Source of the DNA: Planctomycetota bacterium | Lineage (GTDB): Bacteria > Planctomycetota > PUPC01 > DSUN01 | Length of the DNA stretch: 64,000 bases | Direction: 5' to 3' | NCBI GenBank assembly: GCA_035384565.1 | Contig: DAOOIT010000032.1 | Location: 5,772-69,771 of the forward strand | Shown: positions 51,576-60,028 of the stretch, piece after piece | Numbering within the stretch: the first letter of the stretch is position 1 | Layout of the letters: each line of letters starts with the position of its first letter | The notes under the pieces: model-generated | The model's database searches: none | What the model was told of the DNA's origin: nothing | Seen by the model: only the letters and a program-made list of their open reading frames with translations | Program-made: the position numbers and the translations under genes

Positions 51576-52292
51576 ATGATGTCGCGTTGGATTCGGATTC
51601 GTGACAGCCGCGGCCGCGATGCGCGGGTGCGGATGGAGCCTGCCCATCGCCGCGGCCGGCCGACGCTCCAGGCGCTCGACGGGCGAGCCGTCGAGGCAGC
51701 CCGGTTCATTAAGGCGCCGATGTCGAGGAGCTACGGGGTGCTCCGTCACCGCTGCCCCGACGATGTGGAGCTTGCCGAGTTGCTGATCGAGGAGGACCCC
51801 GAGATCGACATCGAGGCGACGGGCCGACGGACAGGCCCGACCGACCACGTGCTCCTCGATCCCGATGGCAACGTCCTCTATGCGGCGGCGGAGATCGAGA
51901 TTGTGTACAACCGCGATGGCATCGAGTTGGAACGCCGCCTGCCGGCGGACACGCCGGCCAATGTGGATGGTGACGCGGGTCTGGTCTGGACGGGCAGGAT
52001 GCTCCCCCGCTCGCAGGCGGCGCGGCGCTTCGCCTACACCCGCGCCCTTCAGCTTCGTCACGTGGACGGTCTGACGTACGACTTCCTGTTCGGGATGGCG
52101 CGGGAGCTTGACCAGGCGGATGCCCTGGCCCTGATTGGAGCGGGGCCGGGCGGACGGGACCCGATCCTCCTCGAACGGAACGGCGTTCCCCATCGCGGGT
52201 TCCTGGAGGGCCGGGTGGACGGGGACTGCTACCTGCTCGTCCTTCACCTGACGAACCTCGAACTGACGATGCCTGAGGAGGTGACCCCATGA
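51576..52292 (+). CDS. Unknown protein, second gene of the ligase-AAA operon
   Basis: The 238-residue soluble protein has no recognised family. Seen are a basic N terminus, a region of alternating strands (TDHVLLDPDGNVLYAAAEIEIVYNRDGIELERRLP in parts) and a C-terminal domain ending in CYLLVLHLTNLELTMP. AGGAG lies upstream of two adjacent ATGs. The stop overlaps the ligase-AAA start by four bases (ATGA), so the two are translationally coupled and probably work together. Confidence 0.65.
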   Translation: MMSRWIRIRDSRGRDARVRMEPAHRRGRPTLQALDGRAVEAARFIKAPMSRSYGVLRHRCPDDVELAELLIEEDPEIDIEATGRRTGPTDHVLLDPDGNVLYAAAEIEIVYNRDGIELERRLPADTPANVDGDAGLVWTGRMLPRSQAARRFAYTRALQLRHVDGLTYDFLFGMARELDQADALALIGAGPGGRDPILLERNGVPHRGFLEGRVDGDCYLLVLHLTNLELTMPEEVTP

Positions 52293-55200
52293 TCGCCCAG
52301 GAGCAGGCCCGCTGGCAGCCGCTTGGGACGGCGGGGCGGATCGCGCCCCAGGGCAGCATCGCCGACCGGGCGCTGGCACAGCGCCTCGCCGCCTACAAGA
52401 GACAGGTCGCCGGCCGCTACCGCAGCATCTCGCCCGCCGATCTCGCCACGGCGCTCCCGCCGGGTCCCTACCTCGTCTCCCCAAAGCTGGATGGCGAGAC
52501 GTGGTTCCTGCGCGTCGCCGGCGGCGAGGCGTGGTTGCTGTCGCCCAGTGGGAGGGTCATCGGCGACGTGCCGGCCACGGCAGAGGCTAGTCGCCTCCTG
52601 GCGGGACGCGACCTGCTCCTGGCCGGCGAACTCTACGCCAATGGCTCAGCCCGCCGGCCGCGCGTCCACGACCTCGCCGCGGCCTTGGGCGGTGGCCCCA
52701 GCGCCCCCGTCGATCACCTCGGCTTCGGGGCCTTCGACCTGCTCGATGATGGCGGCGAGGACGCACAACGCATACCATTCGTCGGACGAGCGGAGCGGCT
52801 CGCCTCTCTGCTTGATGGCGGACAGCTCTGCCGTTGCGTGCCCTTTGGACAGGTCACCGACTCACGCGAGCTGCTTGAGACCTACGACCGCTTGGTCACT
52901 TGCGAGGGCCACGAGGGCCTAGTCATCCGCTGCGCCGATGGGCAGATCATCAAGGTCAAGCCGGAGATCACCATCGACGCGGCGGTTGTGGGCTTCACGG
53001 AACGCGCCAGGGGCGGCGTGGCGGAACTGTTGCTCGCACTGCTGCGGCCTGACGGAGTGTTCCAGCTTCTCGGCCGGGTGGACACGGGGTTCGCTGAGGC
53101 CGACCGACTGGAATTGGCCGAGCGGCTTCGACCTCTCATCGTCGAATCGTCCCACCTCGCCGCGTCGCGTGCCGGCGCGCTCTTCCGCTTCGTGCGGCCC
53201 GAGGTGGTCGTCGAGGCCAAGTGCAATGACCTCCTGACCTTGAGGGCGAGCGGCGAACACGTGCGGCGGATGGCAATGCGGCACACGCCCGGTAGCGCCC
53301 CGCCCTGGGAAGCGCTCCGACCTCTGCCGGCGGCGAGCATGATGCATGCCGTCTTCCGCCGGCTCCGCGACGACAAGGCCGTGGACACCGACGGCGTCCG
53401 CTGGAGCCAGGTGACGGACCTCGTGGCGGTCGAGGACATCGGCGGCGCGCAGGCCGTCGAGCTTCCCCGCTCTCAGCTTCTCCGTCGCGAGGTGTTCACC
53501 AAGCGCGAGCGCGGCGCCCTCTCTGTCCGCAAGGCTGTCCTCTGGAAGACGAACAAGGACACGGTCGATCCCCTGTACCCGCCCTTTGTGGCCTTCTTCA
53601 CCGACTTCGCCCCGGGCCGGCAGCAGCCGCTTCGCACGGACCTCCGCGTCGCTTCCACCGTCGAGCGCATCCACGCCCTTGCTGATGTTTGGCTCAAGGA
53701 GCACGTCACCCAGGGATGGGTCTGCCGCACGGCCACAATGGACTCCTCTCCCCTGCCCGCCTCGTGCCACGGGAGCGACGGCTTCCGTCTGGGTCTGACG
53801 GTCTCCTTCGCCCGGACCTCGTCGGTGAACTTCCATGTCGCCGTGCGGCGGATGAAGGCTCTGGCCGACGCGGGCAGCCTCACCGTCGAGAGCGACGAGA
53901 AGGGCCGGCCGAGGCATTACAGCTTGTCCGTTCGGCAGGAGGCGCTCGTCGAGAACGTCCGCCGCCTCGAGAGCCTTTACCGCGTCATCTCGCGCTGGAG
54001 CAGCGCCGAGATCAGCGTCAACGGCGAGCCGCTGGCCTTCCACGACGTGCAAGGCGTCCTCAACGCCATCGCCGACATCGCCTCGTGCTGGCGCCAGCAG
54101 AGGAAGCAGGCGACAGAGGGGGCGAACCCTTGCCGAGCCTGCTTCGCCCTCGGCTGCCAGCAGCTTCGGTTCACGGCGTCTCAAGGCTTCCCCGGCATCC
54201 CGCGGGACCATCCCGCCTGGTACGCCGTGGGCAGCTTCGATGCGAAGGTGGTGACCTTGGACAAGCCGGCCCTCCTCGCCCAGCTCGATACGCGGCTCAA
54301 CGAGTCGCTCGCCATCTGCCCCTTCTTCGACCGCGAGCACACGGTGCAGCGCATCCGCGACCTGCCCGAGGCCCTCGACCCCGCCGCCGACCCGGCGCAG
54401 TGGACCTTGGGCTACGCCATTGATACCAGGAAGCCGGCCTGGGTCTTCCCCAAGGCCGCCCGCCGGCTGCCCTACGACGTAAGTCTCCAGCCCGAGGCAG
54501 GGTCCCTCTTCTTGCGCCCGGCGACAGCCGGCCACGCAGCGGCCCAGAACGGCCAGGGGGCGAATCTCTCGCCCGCGCTGGTGCCTGGGCCGCATCGGAG
54601 CATCCCAGCGGCCCGGTACGCCGACGTGTGCGGCCAGGACGCCGCCGTGGAAGCGGTCCGCGCCTACGCCGAGCTTCCTCTCAAGCACCCGGAACTCTTC
54701 CAGCGCGTCGGCGTCCGCCCCGGCCGAGGCATCCTCCTCTGGGGGCCACCGGGCAATGGCAAGACGCTGCTGGCACGGGCCGTGGCGGGGGAATCGGGCG
54801 CCCACATCGAGGTCATCTCCGGCCCTGAGGTCCTGAGCAAATGGGCCGGCGAGGGGGAGCAGCGCCTGAGAGACGTGTTCCAGCGCGCCGCCCGCTTGGC
54901 CCCATCGGTCGTCCTAATGGATGAACTCGACGCCATCGCCGGCGCCCGCGACGCGGCGGACGCCCGGCATCTGCGAGAACTCGTCTCCCAACTCCTCGTC
55001 CTCCTCGATGGCATCGAGGACCGCGGCCGCGTCCTCGTCATCGGCACCACGAACCGGCCCGAGGACATTGACCCCGCCATCCTCCGCCCCGGCCGCGTTG
55101 ACCGCAAGGTCTGCCTCGGCCCGCCGAACGCCGAGGGCCGGGCGGCCCTCTTCGCCAAGCTCCTCGCCCGCATGCCGGTGGCCGAGGACGTCCGCCCCGA

Positions 55201-55414
55201 CGCCCTCGCAGCTCGGACAGCGGGCTTCACAGGGGCTCAAGTGGAACACGTGGTCAACGAGGCGGGGCTGCTGGCGGTCAAAGGGGCCATCGCCCAAGCA
55301 TTCCCCGTCGATACCGTACGGGTTCGCCTTGGCCACTTCCACCACGCCATCTGCAGGGCAAGACCCGCTCGCTCCGCGGCGCTTGCCTCGGTCATTGCAC
55401 AAAGCTCCGACTGA
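52289..55414 (+). CDS. ATP-dependent DNA ligase core fused to an AAA+ ATPase
   Basis: The 1041-residue protein has two enzyme modules. Residues 1-380 are a ligase nucleotidyltransferase and OB fold: motif I YLVSPKLDGE (Lys 66), LLAGELY (Glu 114), FGAFDLL, HEGLVIR (209-214), IKVKP (221-225), the OB segment LLGRVDTGF, and the final RLRDDK (360-363). A middle part has a winged-helix-like stretch (about 510-550) and a Cys group CRACFALGC (615-623). Residues 775-1020 are a classical AAA+ ATPase: GPPGNGKT (819-826), VVLMDELD (874-881), TTNRPEDIDPAILRPGR. No N-terminal ligase DNA-binding domain is present. Role unknown; nick sealing or RNA/DNA adenylation driven by a ring ATPase is inferred. Confidence 0.9.
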   Translation: MIAQEQARWQPLGTAGRIAPQGSIADRALAQRLAAYKRQVAGRYRSISPADLATALPPGPYLVSPKLDGETWFLRVAGGEAWLLSPSGRVIGDVPATAEASRLLAGRDLLLAGELYANGSARRPRVHDLAAALGGGPSAPVDHLGFGAFDLLDDGGEDAQRIPFVGRAERLASLLDGGQLCRCVPFGQVTDSRELLETYDRLVTCEGHEGLVIRCADGQIIKVKPEITIDAAVVGFTERARGGVAELLLALLRPDGVFQLLGRVDTGFAEADRLELAERLRPLIVESSHLAASRAGALFRFVRPEVVVEAKCNDLLTLRASGEHVRRMAMRHTPGSAPPWEALRPLPAASMMHAVFRRLRDDKAVDTDGVRWSQVTDLVAVEDIGGAQAVELPRSQLLRREVFTKRERGALSVRKAVLWKTNKDTVDPLYPPFVAFFTDFAPGRQQPLRTDLRVASTVERIHALADVWLKEHVTQGWVCRTATMDSSPLPASCHGSDGFRLGLTVSFARTSSVNFHVAVRRMKALADAGSLTVESDEKGRPRHYSLSVRQEALVENVRRLESLYRVISRWSSAEISVNGEPLAFHDVQGVLNAIADIASCWRQQRKQATEGANPCRACFALGCQQLRFTASQGFPGIPRDHPAWYAVGSFDAKVVTLDKPALLAQLDTRLNESLAICPFFDREHTVQRIRDLPEALDPAADPAQWTLGYAIDTRKPAWVFPKAARRLPYDVSLQPEAGSLFLRPATAGHAAAQNGQGANLSPALVPGPHRSIPAARYADVCGQDAAVEAVRAYAELPLKHPELFQRVGVRPGRGILLWGPPGNGKTLLARAVAGESGAHIEVISGPEVLSKWAGEGEQRLRDVFQRAARLAPSVVLMDELDAIAGARDAADARHLRELVSQLLVLLDGIEDRGRVLVIGTTNRPEDIDPAILRPGRVDRKVCLGPPNAEGRAALFAKLLARMPVAEDVRPDALAARTAGFTGAQVEHVVNEAGLLAVKGAIAQAFPVDTVRVRLGHFHHAICRARPARSAALASVIAQSSD

Positions 55415-55485
55415 GCTGGACCTGCCCGCGCGCCAACTGGTCGCCGCGGCGCCGCGACCACAGTCAAGGGGTGACGAACCGGCCC

Positions 55486-55731
55486 TCAGGGCTGCGCGTG
55501 CCCCTGTGCGTGGGCATTGATCCATAGACCGAGTTGCTCGACGCACAACTGGAGGCCCGCGATCTTCTGGATGGCCCAGCTCTGAAAGATCCTGTCATAT
55601 TGGTTGCGCGCGCTGGGGTCGTGCGCGACGTACTCCTTGAAGTGCTGGCTGAACTCGCCGATCAGCACAGCGGCACGGGCCTCCACATCGTCGCCGGCCA
55701 TGCCGGCGATGGGTGCACCAGACGCTCCCAT
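55486..55731 (-). CDS. Small unknown protein, 81 aa
   Basis: A soluble, mostly helical protein (AAVLIGEFSQHFKEYVAHD, QYDRIFQSWAIQKIAGLQLCVEQLG) without a known family. The ATG at 55731 has AAGGAG six bases upstream, which makes this a real gene despite its size. It converges on the ligase-AAA gene with a 71-base gap. Longer frames through 56277 overlap the DUF2924 gene and are not supported. Confidence 0.65.
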   Translation of the reverse strand: MGASGAPIAGMAGDDVEARAAVLIGEFSQHFKEYVAHDPSARNQYDRIFQSWAIQKIAGLQLCVEQLGLWINAHAQGHAQP

Positions 55732-56001
55732 GGAGCACTCCTTTCCTGCATCAAAGGCTGTGAGATGGCTGGACACCAACCGCCCAGTGCCATCCCGGAT
55801 AGGGAGCGGGTTACCAGACCATGCCCTGTGATGGCAAGCCTGAGGGGCGAGTTCGGCGGCCGGCGGAACGGGCTTCGGGAACTCGTTCTTGGCCTTGATA
55901 ACCTGAGCGACAGATGCCCTCATGTGCCGGCCGCCGTGGCGGCGGGGCCGCCAGAGAGGCGGCCCTCCGCGGCGGGCGGGGCTGAATAGAAGGAGGCTGC
56001 G

Positions 56002-56490
56002 ATGGATGCTGCGTTGCGAGAGGAGATTGAAGGCCTGGCGGCGCTGGGGACGCCGGCGCTCAAGGCGAAGTACGTGGAGGCGTTCGGCGAGCGCTCGCGC
56101 TCGGGCAACGCCGCGTTCCTGCGGAAGCGGATCGCGTGGCGGCTCCAGGCGCGGGCGATGGGCGGCCTGTCGGAGCGGGCACGGCGCCGTGCCGAGGAGC
56201 TGGCCGACGAGGCGGATCTGCGGGTTCGGGCGCCGGGGCCGAGCCGCCGGCGGCAGGCGAGGGGCGCACAACCCCACGACCGCGCCGATGCGTCACGACC
56301 CCGACGCGATCCCCGGCTCCCGCCGGTCGGCGAACTGCTCGTCCGCGAGTTCCGAGGGATGACCATCGCCGCGCGGGTGCTCGAGGACGGCTTCGAGTAC
56401 CAGGGCCGCCGCTATGCCTCGCTGAGCACCATCGCCTGCGAGGCCGCGGGCACGCGGTGGAACGGATACCGGTTCTTCGAGCTGGCCTGA
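56002..56490 (+). CDS. DUF2924 family protein
   Basis: The 162-residue protein has the DUF2924 pattern: an N-terminal helical domain with LRKRIAWRLQARAMGGLSERARRRA, a basic linker, then LLVREFRGMTIAARVLEDGFEYQGRRYASLSTIACEAAGTRWNGYRFFEL in parts. DUF2924 proteins occur beside large serine recombinases in prophages and mobile elements and may assist DNA binding. AAGGAGG precedes the ATG. The recombinase gene follows after 40 bases. Confidence 0.87.
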   Translation: MDAALREEIEGLAALGTPALKAKYVEAFGERSRSGNAAFLRKRIAWRLQARAMGGLSERARRRAEELADEADLRVRAPGPSRRRQARGAQPHDRADASRPRRDPRLPPVGELLVREFRGMTIAARVLEDGFEYQGRRYASLSTIACEAAGTRWNGYRFFELA

Positions 56491-56530
56491 GTCCAGCGCC
56501 CACAAGGAACAGGAAGGAGCAACAAAAATC

Positions 56531-57844
56531 ATGCCAAACGGAAGACCAGGAGCGGGACAGGGGAGCCGCGAGCGACAGGAGATCCGCTGCGCGGTGTACA
56601 CGCGGAAGTCCACGGACGAAGGCCTCGATCAGGACTTCAACTCGCTCGACGCCCAACGCGAGGCGGCGGAGGCGTACATCGCGAGCCAGCGCTCGGAAGG
56701 GTGGACCTTGCTGCCCGACCGCTACGACGACGGCGGCTACACGGGAGCGAACGTGGACCGCCCGGCGCTCCAGAGGCTACTGGCGGACATCGAGGCGGGC
56801 CGCGTCGAGTGCGTCGTCACGTACAAAGTGGATCGCCTGAGCCGTTCGCTCCTCGACTTCGCGCGGCTGATGGGGACCTTCGACGCGCACGGCGTCAGCT
56901 TCGTGTCCGTCACCCAGCAGTTCAACACCGCCACGTCGGTGGGCCGGCTGCTGCTGAACGTCCTCCTCTCGTTCGCCCAGTTCGAGCGCGAGATCATCGC
57001 CGAGCGGACGCGGGACAAGATGTCAGCCGCGCGCCGCAAGGGCAAGTGGACGGGCGGCGTGCCGGTCCTCGGCTACGACGTAGCGCCCGAGGGCGGCCGG
57101 CTGCTCGTGAACACGGAGGAAGCGGAACGAGTGAGGGCCATCTTCGCCCTCTACCTCGAGCGCCGAGGGCTGCTTCCCGTCGTCCAGGAACTGGAGCGTC
57201 TGGGGTGGTGCAACAAGCGATACACCACCCGCGAGGGCAGGGTACACGGTGGCGGGCCGTTCACCAAGACAACCGTGCAGAAGCTGCTGACGAACCCCCT
57301 CTACATCGGCCAGGTCCGCTCGAACGGCTCCCTTCATCCCGGCGAGCACGAGGCCCTTGTGGACGAGATCACCTGGCGGACGGCTCAGGAGCTGCTACGC
57401 CGCAACGGGCGGAACGGCACACGCCACAGGCGCCCCGGGCCGACACCACTCCTCCAGGGTCTGCTCCACTGCCGGCCCTGTGGGAAGGCCATGACGCACT
57501 CGGTCGCGGCCCGCGGGACGCGGCGGCACCGCTACTACGTCTGCCAGACGGCCCAGAAGCGCGGCTGGGCCGCCTGCCCAACGAAGTCCGTATCCGCCGA
57601 GAAGATCGAGGCGTCAGTAGCCGAGCAGTTGCGAGGCCTGCTCGCCGCCCCAGGCGCAAGCCGCATCGAGGCCCTCGCGCCCTTCGGCGATGGCTGGGAG
57701 ACTCTCTCCCCGGCCGAGCGCCGGCGCGCAGTTGCCAGCGTCGTCGAGCGGATCGACTACGATGGCCCGTCAGGCCAGCTCGCCGCCGTGCTGCGAGATG
57801 GCGGCAGCGACCCCCTCCCAAGTGAAGAGCGAGGAGAACAATGA
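56531..57844 (+). CDS. Large serine recombinase (resolvase/integrase)
   Basis: The 437-residue recombinase has an N-terminal catalytic domain with AVYTRKSTDEG (nucleophile Ser 27), YKVDRLSRSLLDFA with the Arg/Asp pair, and FAQFEREIIAERTRDK. A DNA-binding recombinase domain (VPVLGYDV to LTNPLYIG) and a zinc ribbon (LLHCRPCG, then VCQTAQKRGWAACP) follow. Such enzymes integrate and excise phages and mobile elements without tRNA-site homology. It is somewhat short for the class but complete. The stop overlaps the next gene by four bases. Confidence 0.93.
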   Translation: MPNGRPGAGQGSRERQEIRCAVYTRKSTDEGLDQDFNSLDAQREAAEAYIASQRSEGWTLLPDRYDDGGYTGANVDRPALQRLLADIEAGRVECVVTYKVDRLSRSLLDFARLMGTFDAHGVSFVSVTQQFNTATSVGRLLLNVLLSFAQFEREIIAERTRDKMSAARRKGKWTGGVPVLGYDVAPEGGRLLVNTEEAERVRAIFALYLERRGLLPVVQELERLGWCNKRYTTREGRVHGGGPFTKTTVQKLLTNPLYIGQVRSNGSLHPGEHEALVDEITWRTAQELLRRNGRNGTRHRRPGPTPLLQGLLHCRPCGKAMTHSVAARGTRRHRYYVCQTAQKRGWAACPTKSVSAEKIEASVAEQLRGLLAAPGASRIEALAPFGDGWETLSPAERRRAVASVVERIDYDGPSGQLAAVLRDGGSDPLPSEERGEQ

Positions 57845-58272
57845 GCCAGACCGCACCCCCTCTGGATGCCATGCCCTTCCCGCAGCGCCTCGAATGGTCG
57901 TTGGCCCCCGCCGACGATCAAGCGCAGGAGAATGAGGTCCCGCCGCCCGAGCCGGGCAATGTCCCGCGCGTCGCGCGCCTCATTGCCCTCGCGATCCACT
58001 TCGACGGCCTGGTCCGGCGGGGCGAGGCGCCCGACTACGCTGCCCTCGCCCGATTGGGCCAGGTCACCCGTGCCCGAATGAGCCAGATCATGGACCTCCT
58101 CTGCCTCGCCCCCGACATCCAGGAGGCCCTTCTGTTCCTGCCTCGCGTGGAGAAGGGGCGCGACCCCGTCACGGAACACGACCTTAGGCCGGTCGCTGCC
58201 CAGGCGGACTGGGAGCACCAGAGAGCCGCGTGGGGCCAGCTCGTCGAGCGACGAGGCCTTCCTTGTCGCTGA
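57841..58272 (+). CDS. HTH protein coupled to the recombinase
   Basis: The 143-residue protein has a helix-turn-helix like that of ParB/KorB proteins: DYAALARLGQVTRARMSQIMDLLCLAPDIQEALLFL, seen in parts, with TRARMSQIMDL as the likely recognition helix. It overlaps the recombinase stop by ATGA. Proteins of this kind recur directly after recombinases in planctomycete-like elements and may act as a directionality or DNA-binding partner; this role is inferred. Confidence 0.75.
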   Translation: MSQTAPPLDAMPFPQRLEWSLAPADDQAQENEVPPPEPGNVPRVARLIALAIHFDGLVRRGEAPDYAALARLGQVTRARMSQIMDLLCLAPDIQEALLFLPRVEKGRDPVTEHDLRPVAAQADWEHQRAAWGQLVERRGLPCR

Positions 58273-58407
58273 CGCGCGGGAAGCGCGCAAACTGCATGCA
58301 AGGGCGGAGAGAGGCGCCTCGGGGCGCCGCGCCAGTTCCTCTCGCATCCGAACCTATGGGTAGTGCAGAGCTTACGACACACAGGGGCCGAGCATGCGAA
58401 ATCGCGC

Positions 58408-58440
58408 TTGACAGGTGCGGATTACTGCACTATCATAGTG
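58408..58440 (+). promoter_or_regulatory. lexA-like promoter with palindromic operator
   Basis: A perfect TTGACA (58408-58413) and TATCAT (58431-58436) with a 17-base spacer. The 13-base perfect palindrome CACTATCATAGTG (58428-58440) covers the -10, the expected place for an autoregulatory LexA-type box. The ATG follows 21 bases later. Confidence 0.75.
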
Positions 58441-58461
58441 TTTGGGAGGGAGGAGCGACGG

Positions 58462-59088
58462 ATGGAGCGGCTGACGGAGAGACAAGCGGCGGTTCTGGAG
58501 TTCATCAGAGCCCAGCTCGCCGAGAAGGGGCGGCCACCGACCCTCGATGAGATCGGCACGCGATTCTGGATCGCCTCGTCGTTCGGGGTGCGCCGGCACC
58601 TCACGGCGCTGGAGAAGAAGGGGTACATCGAACGGCACGCGCATGCGGCGCGGGGGATTCGCCTGTCCCCCGAGCTCCGCGCCGTCACGGGCTTGCCCAT
58701 CGTCGGCCGCGTGGCGGCGGGCGCACCCATCACGGCCATCGAGAACCTGGAGGGGTACCTGTCCATCGAGAGCCTCCTCCCCGAACGGGAGGGCATCTAC
58801 GGCCTGAAGGTCCAAGGCGACAGCATGGAGGATGCGGGCATCCACGACGGCGACTACGTCGTCGTTCGTCCGCAGCCCGTGTTCGAGGACGGCGAGATCG
58901 GGGTCGCCGTGATCGATGAGGAGTGCACCGTCAAGCGGCTTCGGAAAGTGGGGGGCAAGATCGAGCTTCGGCCTGCCAGCAGCAAGCACAGGCCCTGGCT
59001 TGTTGACCCTTCCGAGCACGACTTCCGCTATGGAGGAAAGGTCGTCAAGGTTCTCAGCCTCCGCGACCCCGTGGCCGCGGGTGGATGA
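58462..59088 (+). CDS. lexA: LexA-type SOS repressor (S24 autoprotease)
   Basis: The 208-residue protein has an N-terminal winged-helix DNA-binding domain (LTERQAAVLEFIR, PTLDEIGTRFW, VRRHLTALEKKGYI) and a C-terminal S24 protease domain. The self-cleavage site is Ala 86-Gly 87 in GRVAAGAP, the nucleophile is Ser 121 in GDSMEDAGI, and the general base is Lys 158 in CTVKRL. It is complete, so RecA-stimulated cleavage should release it after DNA damage and could induce this element. GGGAGGAG precedes the ATG. It lies inside the recombinase-terminase module, so it may be the element's own repressor rather than the chromosomal LexA. Confidence 0.93.
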   Translation: MERLTERQAAVLEFIRAQLAEKGRPPTLDEIGTRFWIASSFGVRRHLTALEKKGYIERHAHAARGIRLSPELRAVTGLPIVGRVAAGAPITAIENLEGYLSIESLLPEREGIYGLKVQGDSMEDAGIHDGDYVVVRPQPVFEDGEIGVAVIDEECTVKRLRKVGGKIELRPASSKHRPWLVDPSEHDFRYGGKVVKVLSLRDPVAAGG

Positions 59089-59455
59089 CAGCCCGTCCTA
59101 AAGGGCAGAGATGCCTTTACCGCCCGACGGGGCGACTTAAGGTCCGCTTCCGAGCCGCTGAGGCTGCAGGAAGGCGGACCTTTCTTTTTGGCTTGACCGG
59201 GAAGTGGGGCCACTCGGCCAGGAGACGAGCCGATGCACAACGACGCGAAGCGACGCGCGGCAGCGGGCAGGCAGGCCCGCGAGCGCGGCCCGCCACACGG
59301 GGGGCACGTGTGCCACGCCGCGTGGCGACTTCCGGCGGCGTGGCATCGGCGTGGCATCTGGCGTGGCACTTTGTCTTCCCGCGCCAATCAACGGCCAGAT
59401 TTCGTGACAAACATGTAGAGGGAGGTGAATTCCAACGGCCGAAGGAGGTCGCACG
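59089..59455. other. Intergenic region with terminator, upstream of the terminase genes
   Basis: The left third holds a strong terminator (listed separately). The rest, 59190-59455, shows repeated GGCGTGGCAT/GGCGTGGCAC steps but no convincing gene or promoter. Antisense and sense frames are open through it because of GC content only. Confidence 0.5.
59139..59189 (+). terminator. Rho-independent terminator after the lexA-like gene
   Basis: Arms 59139-59151 and 59169-59182 pair over 13 positions with one bulged base; the loop carries a further AGCC/GGCT stem. A T-rich tract (59180-59189) follows. It closes the DUF2924-recombinase-HTH-lexA transcription group. Confidence 0.85.
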
Positions 59456-60028
59456 ATGAGTGAGGACGTCCAACGTTGCACGGCGACGAGCAAACACACC
59501 GGCAAGCGCTGCCGCCAGCCGGCCGTGGCCGGCTCCAGCGTCTGCCGCTACCACGGCGCGGGTGGCGGCGCGCCGAAGGGCAACCTCAACCGCCTCGTCC
59601 ACGGCGCCTACGCCGCGCGGGTCCTCAACGGCGAGGAGCGCCGCATCCACGACGCCTTCCTCGAGCGGCTGCGCGAGGACTTCGAGCTGAACGCCTCGTC
59701 CGACGAGGTGGCCGCGCAGATGGCCGCGATGGCGTTCCTCCAGTACGTGCGCGCCCAGAAGGCGGAGAAGGAGGCGGCGGCCGCGGCCCAGGCGCGGATC
59801 GTGCGCAACTGCCTGCGGGACCTCAAGGCCACGAAGGGCACCCGCGAGCGGGGCGGCGTCCCCCTGGGCACGACCCCGGCGGAGTGGGCCGCGGCAGTCG
59901 TCGGGAAGCTCAGGGAGGCGGAGAAGGGGGGTACGGCCAAGACGGGCACGGAGAAGTCGGAGGCCGAGCCCGTCCCGGCGCCGGAGGAACAGGAGAAGGA
60001 GGCCAGCCATGGCACGCAAGCTGTGTAA
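59456..60028 (+). CDS. Small zinc-finger phage protein, possible small terminase subunit
   Basis: The 190-residue protein starts with a zinc-type module C-x10-C-x10-C-x2-H (Cys 8, 19, 30, His 33; CTATSKHTGKRC, VCRYHGAGGGAPKGN). A helical region and a charged, Glu/Lys-rich tail follow. The HGxG..PKGN.N motif is typical of small phage proteins encoded just before terminase large subunits. GAAGGAGG precedes the ATG. It overlaps the terminase gene by 20 bases. A small-terminase role is inferred from position. Confidence 0.72.
   Translation: MSEDVQRCTATSKHTGKRCRQPAVAGSSVCRYHGAGGGAPKGNLNRLVHGAYAARVLNGEERRIHDAFLERLREDFELNASSDEVAAQMAAMAFLQYVRAQKAEKEAAAAAQARIVRNCLRDLKATKGTRERGGVPLGTTPAEWAAAVVGKLREAEKGGTAKTGTEKSEAEPVPAPEEQEKEASHGTQAV

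Noticed and set aside
55732..56277. Long minus-strand extension of the 81-residue gene
   Set aside because: It overlaps the DUF2924 gene in antisense and lies upstream of a good ribosome site at 55731.
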